A stretch of 64,000 nt of DNA from Sipunculus nudus (GCA_026874595.1 CM049320.1:32708214-32772213), one strand, 5' to 3'; counted from the stretch's first letter, positions 23,270 to 35,335 are shown. A program made the numbers and translations. Notes: generated by a model from the letters alone, not told the origin.

Positions 23270-24913
23270 ATGCCACGAAACTGTGTCAACTATCGGGATA
23301 ACTTCTGTTATATTTGTGGCGAGGTAAACTTTGCATCACAAAAGCGCATTATAACTGCAATGGTGAAAAAGCATACCATCTTTGTTTTGGATGCAAAATT
23401 GGTGACCAGGACAAGATTTGGGCCCCACATAATTGTTGTAACACATGTGCAACTAATCTTTGTCAGTGGCTCAACAAGAAATGAAAATGTATGCCTTTCG
23501 CAGTTCCAATAATTTGGCGAGAACAGATCACTGGAGCAATTGCTATTTTTGTATGGTTCCCCAAATTGCAAAAGGAATGTCAAGAAAGAAGAAATGGATT
23601 GTACAGTATCCAAATAAACCATCAGCTCTGCGCCCGGTACCTCATGGAGAAGGCCTACCAATTCCTGATCCACCAGAATCCTTCATTCTAGACTCAGATG
23701 ATGATCTAGATGATGATCAGGATACAGCTGGTCCTAAAGCGTCTACATCAGCTGATCCAGAATTCAGGCTACCATATTCCTCACCAGAATCTCATCTCAT
23801 ATCACAGAGTGAACTAAACGACCTGGTCAGGGATTTGGAACTGCCGAAGAATAAAGCAGAACTGTTGGGCTCCAGACTTCAGCAGTGGAACTTCTTGGAG
23901 AATGATGTCAGAATCTCCAGCTTCCATGATCGCCAAAAGGATCTGGTTTAGTTTTTCTCAATGGAAGGTGATTTGGTTTACTGCAATGATATCAACGGCT
24001 TGATGGCAGCCCTTAGCATCACTTATGACCCAGATGAATGGAGATTCTTCATCGATTCATTCAAAACCAGTCTAAAAGCTGTTTTGCTACACAATGGCAA
24101 TATTCTGCCATCCATTCAAATATGAAACAGCTGCTGAGGTGTATAAAGTATGAGCAACATCAGTGGTAGCTCTGTGGCGATTTGAAAGTTGTTGCTCTTT
24201 TGCTTGGCCTGCAGGGTGGATACACAACGTACTGCTGTTTTCTCTGAGAATGGGACAGCCGAGCCAGGGATTTCCACTACGTAAAGGAAGACTGGCCACC
24301 ACGACAGTCACTGGAACCAGGAAAGAAAAATGTCAAACATCCACCCCTTGTCGACCCCCAGAAAATGTTGTTACCACCTTTACATATTAAGCTTTGGCTA
24401 ATGAAGAACTTTGTGAAGGCTATGGATAAAATTAAAGCAGGTTTCAAATATCTCTATAAGAAGTGAAGCTAAAATCAAGGAAGGTGTCTTCGTCGGTCCA
24501 CAGATTCGGGAACTTCTAAGAGAGGATACGTTTGATCTTCTCTTGCATGGGAAGGAAAAGAAGGCATGGGAAGCCTTTCGATCAGTGGCAACGGAGTTTC
24601 TAAGAAACAACAGGGCAGACAATTATGAGAAGCTGGTGGCAAAACCTCCTGAAGTCATGCAAAGTGCTTGGCTGCAATATGTCCCTGAAGATACACTTTT
24701 TACATTCACATCTGGATTTTTCCCATAGAACTGTGGAGCAGTAAGTGATGAGGGATGAGTGATGTCCACCAGGACATTGCTGCTATGGAGAAAAGATATC
24801 AGGGAAAATTGAATACATCTATGCTTGCTGACTACTGTTGGAATGTGTCAAAGGATGATCCTTCTGCTGTGTACAAGAGACAGGCAAATAAGCGCTGTGC
24901 AGATACTGAATAA
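23270..24913 (+). pseudogene. Frameshifted copy of a large invertebrate protein family, probably transposon-related
   Basis: An open start (MPRNCVNYRDNFCYICGEVN) gives a Cys-rich N-terminus with CYICGE and, after a frame change near 23370, further Cys pairs. A TGA interrupts after WLNKK near 23482. Another shift near 23525 opens a 140-residue stretch with HWSNCYFCMVP, PVPHGEGLPIPDPPE, an acidic DSDDDLDDDQD linker and LVRDLELPKNKAELLGSRLQ. This ends in a TAG at 23949-23951. The homologous frame continues in pieces (DINGLMAALSITYDPDEWRF, GLQGGYTTYCCFL-like, PPLHIKLWLMKNFVKAMDK, VGPQIRELLREDTFD, NCGAVSDE, HQDIAAMEKRYQGK) to a final TAA at 24911-24913. I recognise the set of motifs from a repeated, uncharacterised family in molluscs, hydra and insects. 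At least five disruptions make it non-functional. A mobile origin is likely but not shown. Confidence 0.75.
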
Positions 24914-25249
24914 AGCCGGAACATTGTTGTTTTATGTTATTGTTTAGCTTGTAATTTGTTTCATATTCAATCAAAATATATCATAAGACAGTTTAACTTA
25001 ATCATTGTCAGGTTAGACACTGGAAAGTTTACAATTTTTAGAATATGTTTTCTCTGAAATTATGTAAGATATATACATCTATTGTTTAATATAATTACGC
25101 CCGAGTATCTTTGTAATAAAACTTTACCATTAAATATCTTAAAATCATTAGCCAACCAGCACTTTGATCATTTCTTTTACAATCCATCTCATTAAAGCAA
25201 GTAAGATTCAGCCATTTTAATCTTTGAAGCAGATATTTTCCAAAATTTG

Positions 25250-26060
25250 TAGACCGGTGTAACATGGCGGTCTCATCACCATAATACATCATTAGTATAT
25301 TCATTATTCCTAATTCAATAATTATAAACAATATTGTAAGTGTAGACAGACATTTTCTTTAGTGCTATAAAAAAAATTAGTATGAACTAGTTTTTTATGT
25401 ATACAATTTGTAAAAATATACTGAATTCTTTGATTTAGTCTTTTCCTGGCAAATTGAAGTTGTAATCAGTAAATTAATTTCATTTCATAATAAATTAGGA
25501 ATTAGTTAGTAATATAAAATTATCAGCGATGTATTAATTGATACATGTACAAACCATTATCCAATCTCAAACCATAAAAATACTATAACAGATGACTTAA
25601 CGCCACTTGAAGCTCCGTCTTATTGAAACTTGATCTAAATTGCTACCATCGATAATTTTACTGCAATTTATTAGTTTCTTGGAAATGTTAATTATTCCAA
25701 ACATATAATACATAACGGACGTTCAAGAACCACCCATTCGCTTATTATATACTCAATAAGTCCATGGATTTGCTTGTAGCTCTTTTTCCTCGATATTATT
25801 TTGGCTATGTGTAAACAAATATTACTTCATGACACATTTTCATTATCGCATTTACTATATTTTATAATCGAGATGTATTTGTGCCCTGATAATTAATGAT
25901 CAAATGTGTGGACAATTCAATAAATTGATTTAATTTTTTCTTCCTCAATACGACTTCGGAAAAGGATGGTTTCACTGGAAAAGTCTATATATACTAGTAT
26001 AATCCCTAAATATTTTAATTATATTGGTGTTTAATCTTTATAATCCTAACCATTGTGCAA
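25250..26060 (+). repeat. Diverged direct repeat, right of the 23-25 kb pseudogene
   Basis: Counterpart of 21670-22260: GCGGTCTCATCACCATAATA, AGACATTTTC, CCATGGATTTGC, GAGATGTATTTGTGCCC, ATGATCAAATGTG, CAATAAATTG and CACTGGAAAAGTC occur in the same order. The stretch 24914-25249 is AT-rich and unassigned. Confidence 0.4.
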
Positions 26061-26379
26061 TTTTAATTTTGTTATTGAAATGATACATTTCGTAACTTCT
26101 CCAATATTTTCACTTCAGAACATAGGGGCATTTAAACACACTCAAAAGATACAGTTTCACATTAATGGATGACGTGACCTTTTGACTTTTTTCGACCTAC
26201 AATTATACTTCATCAAGATTTAGTCACAACTTCTGCGATAACTATTCATGATTTTTTCATAATTGTGTTCTTTTTATATATATTGATTAATTTAAAATGA
26301 GTTTTACAGTAAATTGAGTTTACAACATTACGTTTAAAGTTGTAAAACTTGTGAAATTTTACGTAAAATCCTGTAATTT

Positions 26380-26535
26380 TGGATACGGGCCTGCTGAAAG
26401 AACCAGAAACCGAGTTCGGGTGGGCACCCCCTCAAAAATGATCAGGATTGACCTGCAGATACTTCATACCAAATTCAGTGCTTTTATCCGGCGTGTAACG
26501 ATAATTTCGTTAAGCCACCTGACTATAAGAGGTAG
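26380..26535 (-). repeat. R320 dispersed repeat, copy 3 (inverted)
   Basis: In reverse complement it reads CAGGTGGCTTAACG, CGTTACACGCCGGATAAAAG and GGGGGTGCCC, matching 19437-19560. It abuts the left end of element E2. The preceding 26061-26379 is AT-rich with no gene. Confidence 0.55.
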
Positions 26536-26717
26536 CCCATTGGTCATGACGCTTAGCTGACTGGGAAGAGATTCACAAAAGGAAATTTTATCATCTGAAT
26601 GGTAGTATATACCCATTCAGCGAAGCATCAAACAGATAAACAAAGAGGCCAAGATTGTGTCTGTATTTATATATCTAAAAAATAGAGAAAAAAATGTGTA
26701 AACTTTAAAAAAATTAC

Positions 26718-28375
26718 AGGTGGCTCCACCAGTCTGCAGAAACTATTAAAAACACTTAATGGTCAATATCCATGCAAAGAATCATGGTGATGTCTGCATT
26801 AATTGTTCAGATACTTCAGCTTTTGTATCAAATTTTCCATTAATCTGAGGGAAACTGCGCAGTCCTATAGCTTGAAGGATATGGGTAACAGAGACCTAAT
26901 TTCAGGTTTCCACAGACACTTTTCATGGGCCTCCTTGCATGACAAGAATGAAGATTCTAGATCCAGTTGTTACGATTTGTACCCTGTTGACAGATAACCA
27001 CATCTTTAAAGGTCTCAAAAATAGAGAAAAATCGTAAAAATTGAAAAAAAACAGAGGTGGCGCACCCAGTCTGCAGAAACTGATGGAACACCTCACGATC
27101 AATATGTATGCCAAAAATCATGACCATCAGTGTGGTAGTTATTGAGATACTGCAGTTTTTGTATCAAATTTTTCATTATTCTGGGAGATATTTTGGAGCC
27201 TTACAGCTTTAAGGATATGGATAACAAAGACCTAATTTTTAGGTTTCCATGGAGACTTTTCATGGGTCTCTCTGTGTGTCAAGAATGAAGATTCTAGGTC
27301 AAGTTTTTTATGATTTGTGCCCTGTTAACAGATGTTCATATCTTTAAAGGTCTCAAAATTAGAGAAAAAAGTTCGTAAAAAACCCGAATAAATACAGGTG
27401 GCGCCACCAGTCTGCAGAAACTGACGAAACACTCAATATCTATGCAAACAATTATGGTGATCTCTGCATTAGTTGTTCAGATACTTCAGCTTTTGTATCA
27501 AATTTTCCATTATTCTGAGCTGTACTTTGGAGTGCCATGGCTCAAAGGATATGGGTAACAGAGACCTAATTTTAGAGTTTCATGGAGACTTTTCATGGGT
27601 CTCCCTGTGTATCAAGAATAGAGATTCAATGTCTAGTCATTACAATTTGTACCCTGTTGACAGATAACTACATCCTTAAAGGATTCTAAAATAGAGAAAA
27701 CAAATTGTAAAAATTTGAAAAAAATACAGGTGGCCCCACCAGTGTGCAGGAACTGATGGAACACCTCTTGATCAATGTGTATGCCAAAAATCATGACCAT
27801 CAGTGTTGTAGTTATCGAGATGTTGCAGTTTTTGTATCGAATTTTCCGTTTTTCTGGGGGGGGGGGGTAATTGGGAGCCCCACAGCTGAAAGAATATGGG
27901 TAACAGAGACCATATTTCGGGTTTCCATGGAGATTATTCATAGGTCTCTCACTGTGTCAAGAATGAAGATTCTAGGTCCAGTATTTATGATTTTTGCCCT
28001 GTTAACTGATGTTCACATTTTTAAAGGTCTCAAAAATAGAGAAAACAATTCGTAAAAAAAAAAAAAACGAAAAATACAGGTGGAGCCACCAGTCTGCAGA
28101 AACTGATGAAACATCTCATGATCAATATGTTTGCAAAAACTCATGGCCATCAGTATTGTAGATATTGAGATACTGCAGTTTTTGTATCAAATTTTTCATT
28201 ATTCTGGGGGGTATTTTGGAGCCATACAGCTTAAAGGATATAGGTAACAGAGACCTAATTTCAGGTTTCCATAGAGACTTTTCATGGGTCTCCCTGTGTA
28301 TCAAGAATAAAGAATCTATGTCCAGTCGTTACGATTTGTACCCTGTTGACAGATAACTACATCCTTAAAGGTCTA
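26718..28375 (+). repeat. R337 forward array within E2
   Basis: Anchors GGGTAACAGAGACC (or close variants) lie near 26884, 27217, 27555, 27898 and 28243. The palindrome position holds GGTGGCTCCACC, GGTGGCGCACCC, GGTGGCGCCACC, GGTGGCCCCACC and GGTGGAGCCACC in turn. Confidence 0.8.
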
Positions 28376-28990
28376 TTACCTATGAAAAGCTATTGGGCCT
28401 CAAAGTACCCCCAGAATAGTCAAAAATTTCATACAAAAATATCAATATCTCATTAACTACATCACTGATTATCATGAGTTTTGGCATACATATTGATCAT
28501 GAGATGTTTCATCAGTTTCTGCAGACTGGTGGTGCCACCTATATTTTATTCAATTTATCGAATTTCTTATCTATTTTGTAGACCTTTAAGGATGCTGTCA
28601 CCTGTTAACGTTGCACAAATTGTAACAACTGGATCTAGAATCTTCATTCTTCTCACGCAAGGAGGCCAATGAAAGGTGCTTGTGGAAACCTGAAATTAGG
28701 TCTCTGTTACCCATATCCTTCAAGCTATAGGACTCTGAAGTATCCCTTGGAATAATGGAAAATTTGATACAAAAGCTGAAGTATCTGAACAACTAATGCA
28801 GAGATCAGCATGATTCTTTGCATGGATATTGACCATTAAGTGTTTTTATTAGTTTCTGCAGACTGGTGGAACCACCTGTATTTTTTTTATTATTTTTGAG
28901 ATATATAAATACAGTCACAATCTTAGCCTGTTGGTTAATCTGTTTGATGCTTCAGTTGAATGGGTATTTAATACCATTCAGATGATAAAA
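28376..28990 (-). repeat. R337 inverted units within E2
   Basis: Inverted unit motifs: CTGCAGACTGGTGGTGCCACC near 28520 (written in + sense), AGGTCTCTGTTACCCATATC near 28700 and GACTGGTGGAACCACCTG near 28861. Confidence 0.8.
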
Positions 28991-29047
28991 TTTCCTTTGG
29001 CAAATCTCTTCCCAGTCAGCTGAGCGTCATGACCCATGGGTCACTTG

Positions 29048-29750
29048 TATGGTTAAAAGTCATATGAGCAATGTTTGGTAAAGGACAATATATTTTATAA
29101 GAAAACATGAAAATCAAACACTGCTATAATCGAAATTCCATAAATCTGCCGTTTTGAAAATAATTTCAGTTGGCACTTATTTAAAACTACTTGCTCCAGA
29201 AATAGTTAACTTTCATATAAAGCCGAAGTGTGCAAACATGTATTTTCTGACATCAGTGAGAAGAAAAGGAGAAACGTTTTGACTCCCAGAGCTATGTCAG
29301 CTGCAGGCTTATACCGGTTAAACTATTACATGATCAATATGCCCATAAAATATGATGCCCATAGCCCAAGCAGCTCCAATTATATATACATGCATATAAA
29401 CGCTTTATATTGGCGGTATTTAGAGTTTCCTGGACACAACGTTTGAAAATATTTTAACTCAATTCATTTTATATTTATTTAATCACTCTTTAACTAATGA
29501 ACAATTGACCATCTTAAGAGGGTTTACCCGGCAACAAATGGATATCACATTTTGGCTTGTATTACCAGGTCAAACAAAGATGGCGCCACATGCACCTTGC
29601 ATACATATACCAGGAATATGGACAATATAACTGTAAAATTTGGAGCCGATAGTCGCTGCTAATCCTGGGATATTTTGTGAAATTACATTATATTTTTCGC
29701 ACACACGATTTTGTCATATATTGCAATCAATCGCCAAACAACCTGAACAG
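29048..29750. other. AT-rich intergenic, no gene seen
   Basis: Contains short frames only. AAGATGGCGCCACATGC at about 29578 resembles the palindrome shared by the repeat families but stands alone. Confidence 0.4.
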
Positions 29751-30079
29751 TCAGAAGCGGATACATGAATTAAGAATAAGGAGGGGGTCAAACTGCGTGG
29801 CCGCGAAGTGGGTGAGCCGAGGCGCGAAGCGGCGAGGGGAGGGGGTAGGATTGGGAGGGGGGTAATTTTTTAGAAATTCATGTTGTAATCGTGCATCTGG
29901 GGTAGCTGAAATGCAATTTAAATCAAGACAAACAATGGAAATGTTCTATACACTTGGTTTTTAAATTTCATTGTTTGTACTATAAGTTTTTTTCCAAGAT
30001 TTATTTTTTTTTGTTAGGTCGTAAAAATTGGGGAGGGGGTGCGTTTTCTGCGCCCCCCACCCCTACATCCGCCCCTGAC
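29751..30079. mobile_element. Small hAT-like MITE with CAGRRGCGGAT ends
   Basis: The left end CAGAAGCGGATACATGAA and the reverse-complemented right end CAGGGGCGGATGTAGGGG are inverted repeats of the CAGNGGCGGAT(CC) type seen at hAT-family termini. The GC-rich subterminal parts (GCGTGGCCGCGAAGTGGG, GAGGCGCGAAGCGGCGAGG; GGGGAGGGGGTGCG) contrast with the AT-rich centre. It is non-coding. Similar single ends are at 56995 (CAGGGGTGGATCCAGC) and 61815 (CAGTGGCGGATCCAGG). Confidence 0.5.
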
Positions 30080-30229
30080 AATATAAGTGCGACTACTTAA
30101 TCTTTGCACGCTGATCACCCTAAGGATGTAGCTGATAGATTTAATGATCCAATGCAAAATGTTTGTTCAACTACCTTGAACACAAATAGGTGTGGCTTTC
30201 AGATTGTTCAAAATCATGTTTTTGTCCTT

Positions 30230-30410
30230 TCACTCAAAATATACGTCAACGTGACCAAATTTTTGGTTTCCGTGGATATTACACAAGGGCTTTCCTTGGT
30301 ATTTTGATAAAACTCCATGCATGTACAATTGGTTAAATTTGTGCCATGTAAACGGACGGACAGCTAGAAGACCGAACGACCAGACGAACAGATGTCGGAC
30401 TACGGAGAAC
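30230..30410 (+). repeat. Pearl-like unit end with degraded ACGG tract
   Basis: TTTTTGGTTTCCGTGGA, TTTGTGCCATGTAAACG and GACGGACAGCTAGAAGACCG are a diverged version of the R337 tail, leading into the minisatellite. The 30080-30229 stretch just before it is unassigned. Confidence 0.45.
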
Positions 30411-31006
30411 AACATTACACACCCTGTAGGTGCATGGTAGTGCGAACAACATTACACACCCGCTAGAGTATGGTGCGAATATTACACGCCCGGTAGGTGG
30501 ACAGTGCGAACAACCATACAAGAACGGTAGATGGATGGTACGGACATTACACGCCCTGCAGGTGCAAGTGCAAACAACAATACACACCGGTAGGTGGATG
30601 GTGCGAAGAACATTACACACCCGGTAGTTGGATAGTACAGACATTACACGCCCGCTAGGTGGATAGTGCGGACGTTACACGCCTGGTAGGTGGATAATCG
30701 GGCATCAATACACACTAGGTATTTGGATGGTTCGGACTTTACACGCCCGGTAGATGGATAGTGCGGACAACATTACAAACCGGTTAGGTTGACAGTGCAG
30801 ACATTACACGAATGGTAGGCGGACAGTGTGGACAACATTACACGTCCGGTAGGAAGATGGTGCGGACAACATTACACACCAGGTAGGTCGGTGGTGCGGA
30901 CAATATAACACGCCCCGTATTTGGATAGTGCGGACATTACACGCCCGATAGGTGGACAGTGCGGACATTACACACCCAGTAGGTTGATGGTGTGGACATA
31001 ATAACA
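30411..31006 (+). repeat. Minisatellite, about 31-35 bp unit
   Basis: About 18 imperfect copies of GGTAGGTGGATAGTGCGGAC followed by (AAC)ATTACACGCCC. Length varies between copies mainly by the presence of AACA. Frames across it on either strand are spurious. Confidence 0.9.
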
Positions 31007-31009
31007 CAG

Positions 31010-31285
31010 GTGGATTTCCAAGGAAAGTTCATCAGGACTCATCTGAATGACAAGCATATTTTCCACGGTCTTTGTTACAAGCCAATGCTCGGACATCCGG
31101 GTGATGGAGAAAGGCACGAAGCACAACTAGTCATGCAAGACATCAGAAACGCCATGGTATATCCCCAGGCCTTGGATAATTCCTCTCTGTTATTGATAAC
31201 AGATAAAACAATCCGAGAAAATCGATCTTACCTCACTGGAATGTGTGTGTGTATTTATATAAAACGGATATGGAAGAATACATAA
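31010..31285 (+). CDS. Possible coding exon of unknown function
   Basis: An open frame follows directly after ATAATAACACAG, which could be an acceptor ending at 31009. Residue composition is protein-like and unlike the surrounding satellites (KPMLGHPGDGERHEAQ, VMQDIRNAMVYPQALDNSS, TDKTIRENRSYL). The frame stays open into a GT microsatellite and stops at 31283-31285. I do not recognise the product. There is no convincing donor, partner exon or promoter nearby, so it may be an orphan exon, part of a decayed gene, or chance. Confidence 0.25.
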   Translation: MDFQGKFIRTHLNDKHIFHGLCYKPMLGHPGDGERHEAQLVMQDIRNAMVYPQALDNSSLLLITDKTIRENRSYLTGMCVCIYIKRIWKNT

Positions 31286-31299
31286 TTCAGTATTAAAAA

Positions 31300-33924
31300 C
31301 AAGGGACCTATGGGTCACGACGCTCAGCTGTTATATATGATAAAAAAATATTATTTAGAAATGAGGCACATGCTGGTTTTGTGTGGTTATAAATATAAGC
31401 TGTATTATGAGTTGTTGTTGTTTAGCTTATGTTTGATTTTGATAGTACCTTTGGAGACAGGGAAGAGGATTGATTTCATTTATTTTATTAACAAATGGAG
31501 TACTATTGTCACACAGATTTTGACTTGGCCATATAACTTATAAGCAGAACATATAATATAAGAGTTTAACTATTTATTAAAAAAAATTACAAATATTGTC
31601 TCAAATATAATTTTTATAAAAAATAATAAGAGAATCATATGATTTTTTTAAATGAAATATAACTGATATGATTATTAAAATAATATTAAAGAATATATTC
31701 ATGAATGCATTCATGAATACATGTTCAAAGTATTTGCACGAGTATTCATATACTTTCATTTTTACCTAAATTCCTATTCTTTATGCAAGAAATTTTATAA
31801 TGGAGTACATAATCATATTCATATTTAAATACAATTACAAAGTATTCGCACCATGTCTGGTATTTATTCAGTTTCACCAACCAATGATGTTGAGAATCCA
31901 GAATATGCAAAATTCACACATTTAAATAATGATCATAAGTACCTGGTTTTATGACTTTTATTTATATTAAAAAATAACTGTAAAAAATTCATTTTGGACT
32001 AATTTCACATCAATGTACACACTAGACACAGTAGGAATCTAGATTAATATTATCAACTGCATCTTTGTCTATCATTAATTTCCTTCATATAATCCCTAAT
32101 GATTAGTAATGAATAATATGATTTACTACTTTATCATTAAAATTGAACTGAAAAATGCCATAGGTGACTGCATGGTGTTATTTGGAATATGTGACATTCT
32201 ACCCATCGATACAAGATTCTTATATCATCAGTAACTGCAAGTTAATTTCCTGTTATTATAAACTAACAAATTCCTTTTCTATTTTTCTTTAATTTGTTAT
32301 TAAAAACCAATAAAAATTTATTAATTTATTGTTTATTGTTATGTTGTTGGTTAAAACTACTAGATGAGTTGGGTTGGACACCTGGATCAACTGTGGCTGG
32401 CCATAAGCTGCCTGGATTCCTGTATGCCTCGCCTCAAGCGTGCATAATTTGATGAAAGGTCAACAAGGTCAACATACAGGTGACTCAAGAGGGGCTGGAG
32501 AGAGCCAAAGTCTGACAGGGTCTCATAAAAAACATTAATAAAAGCTACAATTTTTGGCTAATTTCTTTCAGCTTTCTAAACTAAAAAGCTGAAATCCTAA
32601 TGTGTGCATGATATGAAAATTATATCAACAGTGCTCACAGGACACAAACGTGCCATGGTCACAGTTGGGCAAAATTTAAGGTACTAATTTTATATTTATA
32701 CTAATAACTTATAAAATTTGAAAAATTCAGAACTAATTTTGGGTATTCAATTGAATCTTGATTAAATAATGTTACATCCCTGACAAAAAAATCTCTAGCT
32801 TCAGCAATCCCCTTGTTAAGGGAGTAAATATATTTCTTGATTTTTTACAAAGTGCATTATGTTTGGGCCCATTACTTAAAACAATTACGCAATACTGACA
32901 TCATTCTGGCATGTGCATAGAGAATGAAAAATATGTATATTATTTATGATTAAAGTCAGATCAGTGGTTTTGATATTAGGCAGTCTTGAAGTGTAACAAT
33001 GGGTTTTTAATGGAAAAATGAAGTTTTTCATTAATATCTCGAAGGTATTAAGTCCTAGTGACCAAATTCTTGGCATGGTAGGGGATTTTGGAGACATCTA
33101 ACTGTATGCCGAATTTAAGGAACTAAGAGCTGAAGCTGGGGAGCTGAGCTCTTGCAAACTGCATAACACTAGCTTGATGTAAACAATATGTTACATGGTG
33201 CTTGAAAACTTATTAAAATCTACAGTTTTTGATCAACTGGTTTCAAATTTTTGGTGTTAACAGTTGAAATGCTAACAAGAACATGCTCTGAACATTAAAT
33301 CCACAGTACTTACAGGAAAAAAACGTGCCATGGTCAAAGTTGGGCAAAATTTAAGGTACCAATTTTTTATTTTTATTAATATTTTAAAAAATTTAAAAGA
33401 TTTTCATCTAATTTTGGGTATACAATTTAATTTTGATTAATTAAAGTTATATTACTGGAAAAAAGGTCGATAGCTTTAACATTTTTTGTGTTAAGTGATC
33501 AAATATCTTTCCTGATTTTTTACAAAATGCATTATGTTTGGGCCCATAACTTTTTTAAATTAAAAAATACAGACATAATTTCTGGCATGTACATAGGAAC
33601 TATATAGAGGAATATTTATGGTAAATATGAGGAAAAACAGATGAGTGGTTTTGAAATTAGGCAGTCCTGAAGTGTGAAAATAGGTTTTTAATAAAAAATT
33701 GAGGTTTTTCCTTGATTTCTCAAAGGAACGAAGTTGCAAAGACCCAGTTTTTGGCTTGGTAGGAGATCTTGGGGACATCTAACATTATGCCGAATTTTGG
33801 ATTCCTAGGTCTTACGGTTTCAAAACGTGCCACATCTACGGACGGACGGACGGACGGACAGACGGACGGACGACGGACAATGGACCACGACTATAGCTCA
33901 GATGACTTATAGTCAGCTGAGCTA
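31300..33924 (+). mobile_element. Single pearl/HINE-like unit E3 (signature end to hairpin end) with R680 core
   Basis: The signature end (31300-31330) is CAAGGGACCTATGGGTC then ACGACGCTCAGCTG. About 1 kb of AT-rich sequence follows, then two inverted-sense copies of the R680 module (GGGCCCAT(T/A)ACTT near 32865 and 33541, about 675 bp apart). The unit ends in a GACGG tract (33838-33885) and the hairpin (33894-33924, arms TAGCTCAGATGACT and AGTCAGCTGAGCTA). It is the simplest unit in the window and serves as a model for the halves of E1 and E4. No coding capacity is seen. Confidence 0.6.
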
Positions 33925-35287
33925 AAAATAGAGCATCTTTGGGTAAATATATTTATTTCATATATATATATTGTACAAACAGCGCCCAACAGCCGAATAA
34001 GCACAACATATGTGGTCTAAACATAGTGAAACATATGCCTACTCAGCTCTCGTGCTCTCTCCTTTTGCAACTTAAGCAGCATACAATAAATGTTCGTTTC
34101 AAGTAATAAGATTGTTAATATATTATTCTGCGATAATATATCCTGTAATAAGGTTGAATTGCCATTTCCAAGTCTGAATAATGCTCCCGCATTAATCTTA
34201 TTTAGTGTGTTTCTTTTTACCATTCTGGGAAGTCCTGTGATGTCAACTAGGAATGTTTGTGATGGAACGTTTCTTAATGATTGCTTCACAGTATCAGTTG
34301 CAAGATAATTAAACCGTTATGAACTTCCTGTTTTCCTAACAATATTTGTATTGGCTAATATAACATTGATGTGTATACAGAGATTTACATGTAATTAACC
34401 AACATTACAATAACATGCACATTACAAAGGAAAGCCTTTTCATTAAAGGTGCCCTTTTGTCAGCTGAGCTAAAATCAAGAAAACTGCAGGAAAATTGAAA
34501 GTATAAGTAGGACAAAACTAGAATGACACTACACACGAAATATAAAAAAAAGCTCATTTGCCGGATATGAAATCCAAAAAGTTATATCACTGGGAACATA
34601 TTCAAACAATGTTCATATCTGCATTTTTATTATTCCATAGTCATAGTCCTTAAAAAAAGTCCTTACTTTTAAGAAGTAAGACCAAATTCTCTGCACATGA
34701 CAGTGTTTTGAAAGGAAAGTCAATGTCACAAAACGAAACAAGTTGGAAAAAGCAGGTTCAAGTTGCAGACAAACCTGCACGAAACCATGCCCTGTCGTGA
34801 CCCTCGGAGAATATAACAAACAATCAATATAGTTATCATAATGTGCACTAGGTGGTAGAAGAAGCTTGTTGGCGCAATGCTGAATGCTACCACTAAATTG
34901 GACAAAACAAAATGTCACAGTACAAGTGCAAACCCTCCCCCCCCCCCCCCCCCCGCCTTACTGAAAATTTCAGTAGTTTTTAAAACCTGAAACCCAAGTC
35001 ATGTATGTTTATATTAAGATTCAATTTTCATTATTTCATTCTTATATTTGTAACAAATTGTAATCATAGCAATACCAATCCCCTGGTACTTATTTCTGAT
35101 TTTATCAAACATGATTCGTGCATTCCACAATTTTTAATGTTTATTTGATTGATTTATTAACACATAGGTGCATTTATATCCATTCTCAATTTTAATTTTT
35201 CCTGTTGGAACTGATTCTCTATGTTTTAAATATAGTGTTCAAAGATTATTGGAGTTCTAGGATTAATCTCGACAGAATATATATATT

Positions 35288-35335
<48 letters not shown>

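Larger units (their letters stand above)
26536..29047. mobile_element. Inverted (foldback-type) element E2 built from R337 arrays
   Basis: The left signature end (26536-26560, degraded: CCCATTGGTCATGACGC then TTAGCTGACTGGGAAGAG) is followed by a lead and five forward R337 units. At about 28375 the orientation flips and two inverted units run to the lead in reverse. The right signature end (29016-29047) is TCAGCTGAGCGTCATGACCC then ATGGGTCACTTG. Arms are about 0.65 kb on the right and 1.8 kb on the left. Unlike E1 and E4, no ACGG tract or hairpin remains at the apex. No protein-coding frame lies inside. Confidence 0.7.

Noticed and set aside
23308-23673. 121-residue minus-strand frame
   Set aside because: It is antisense to the better-supported pseudogene on the plus strand.
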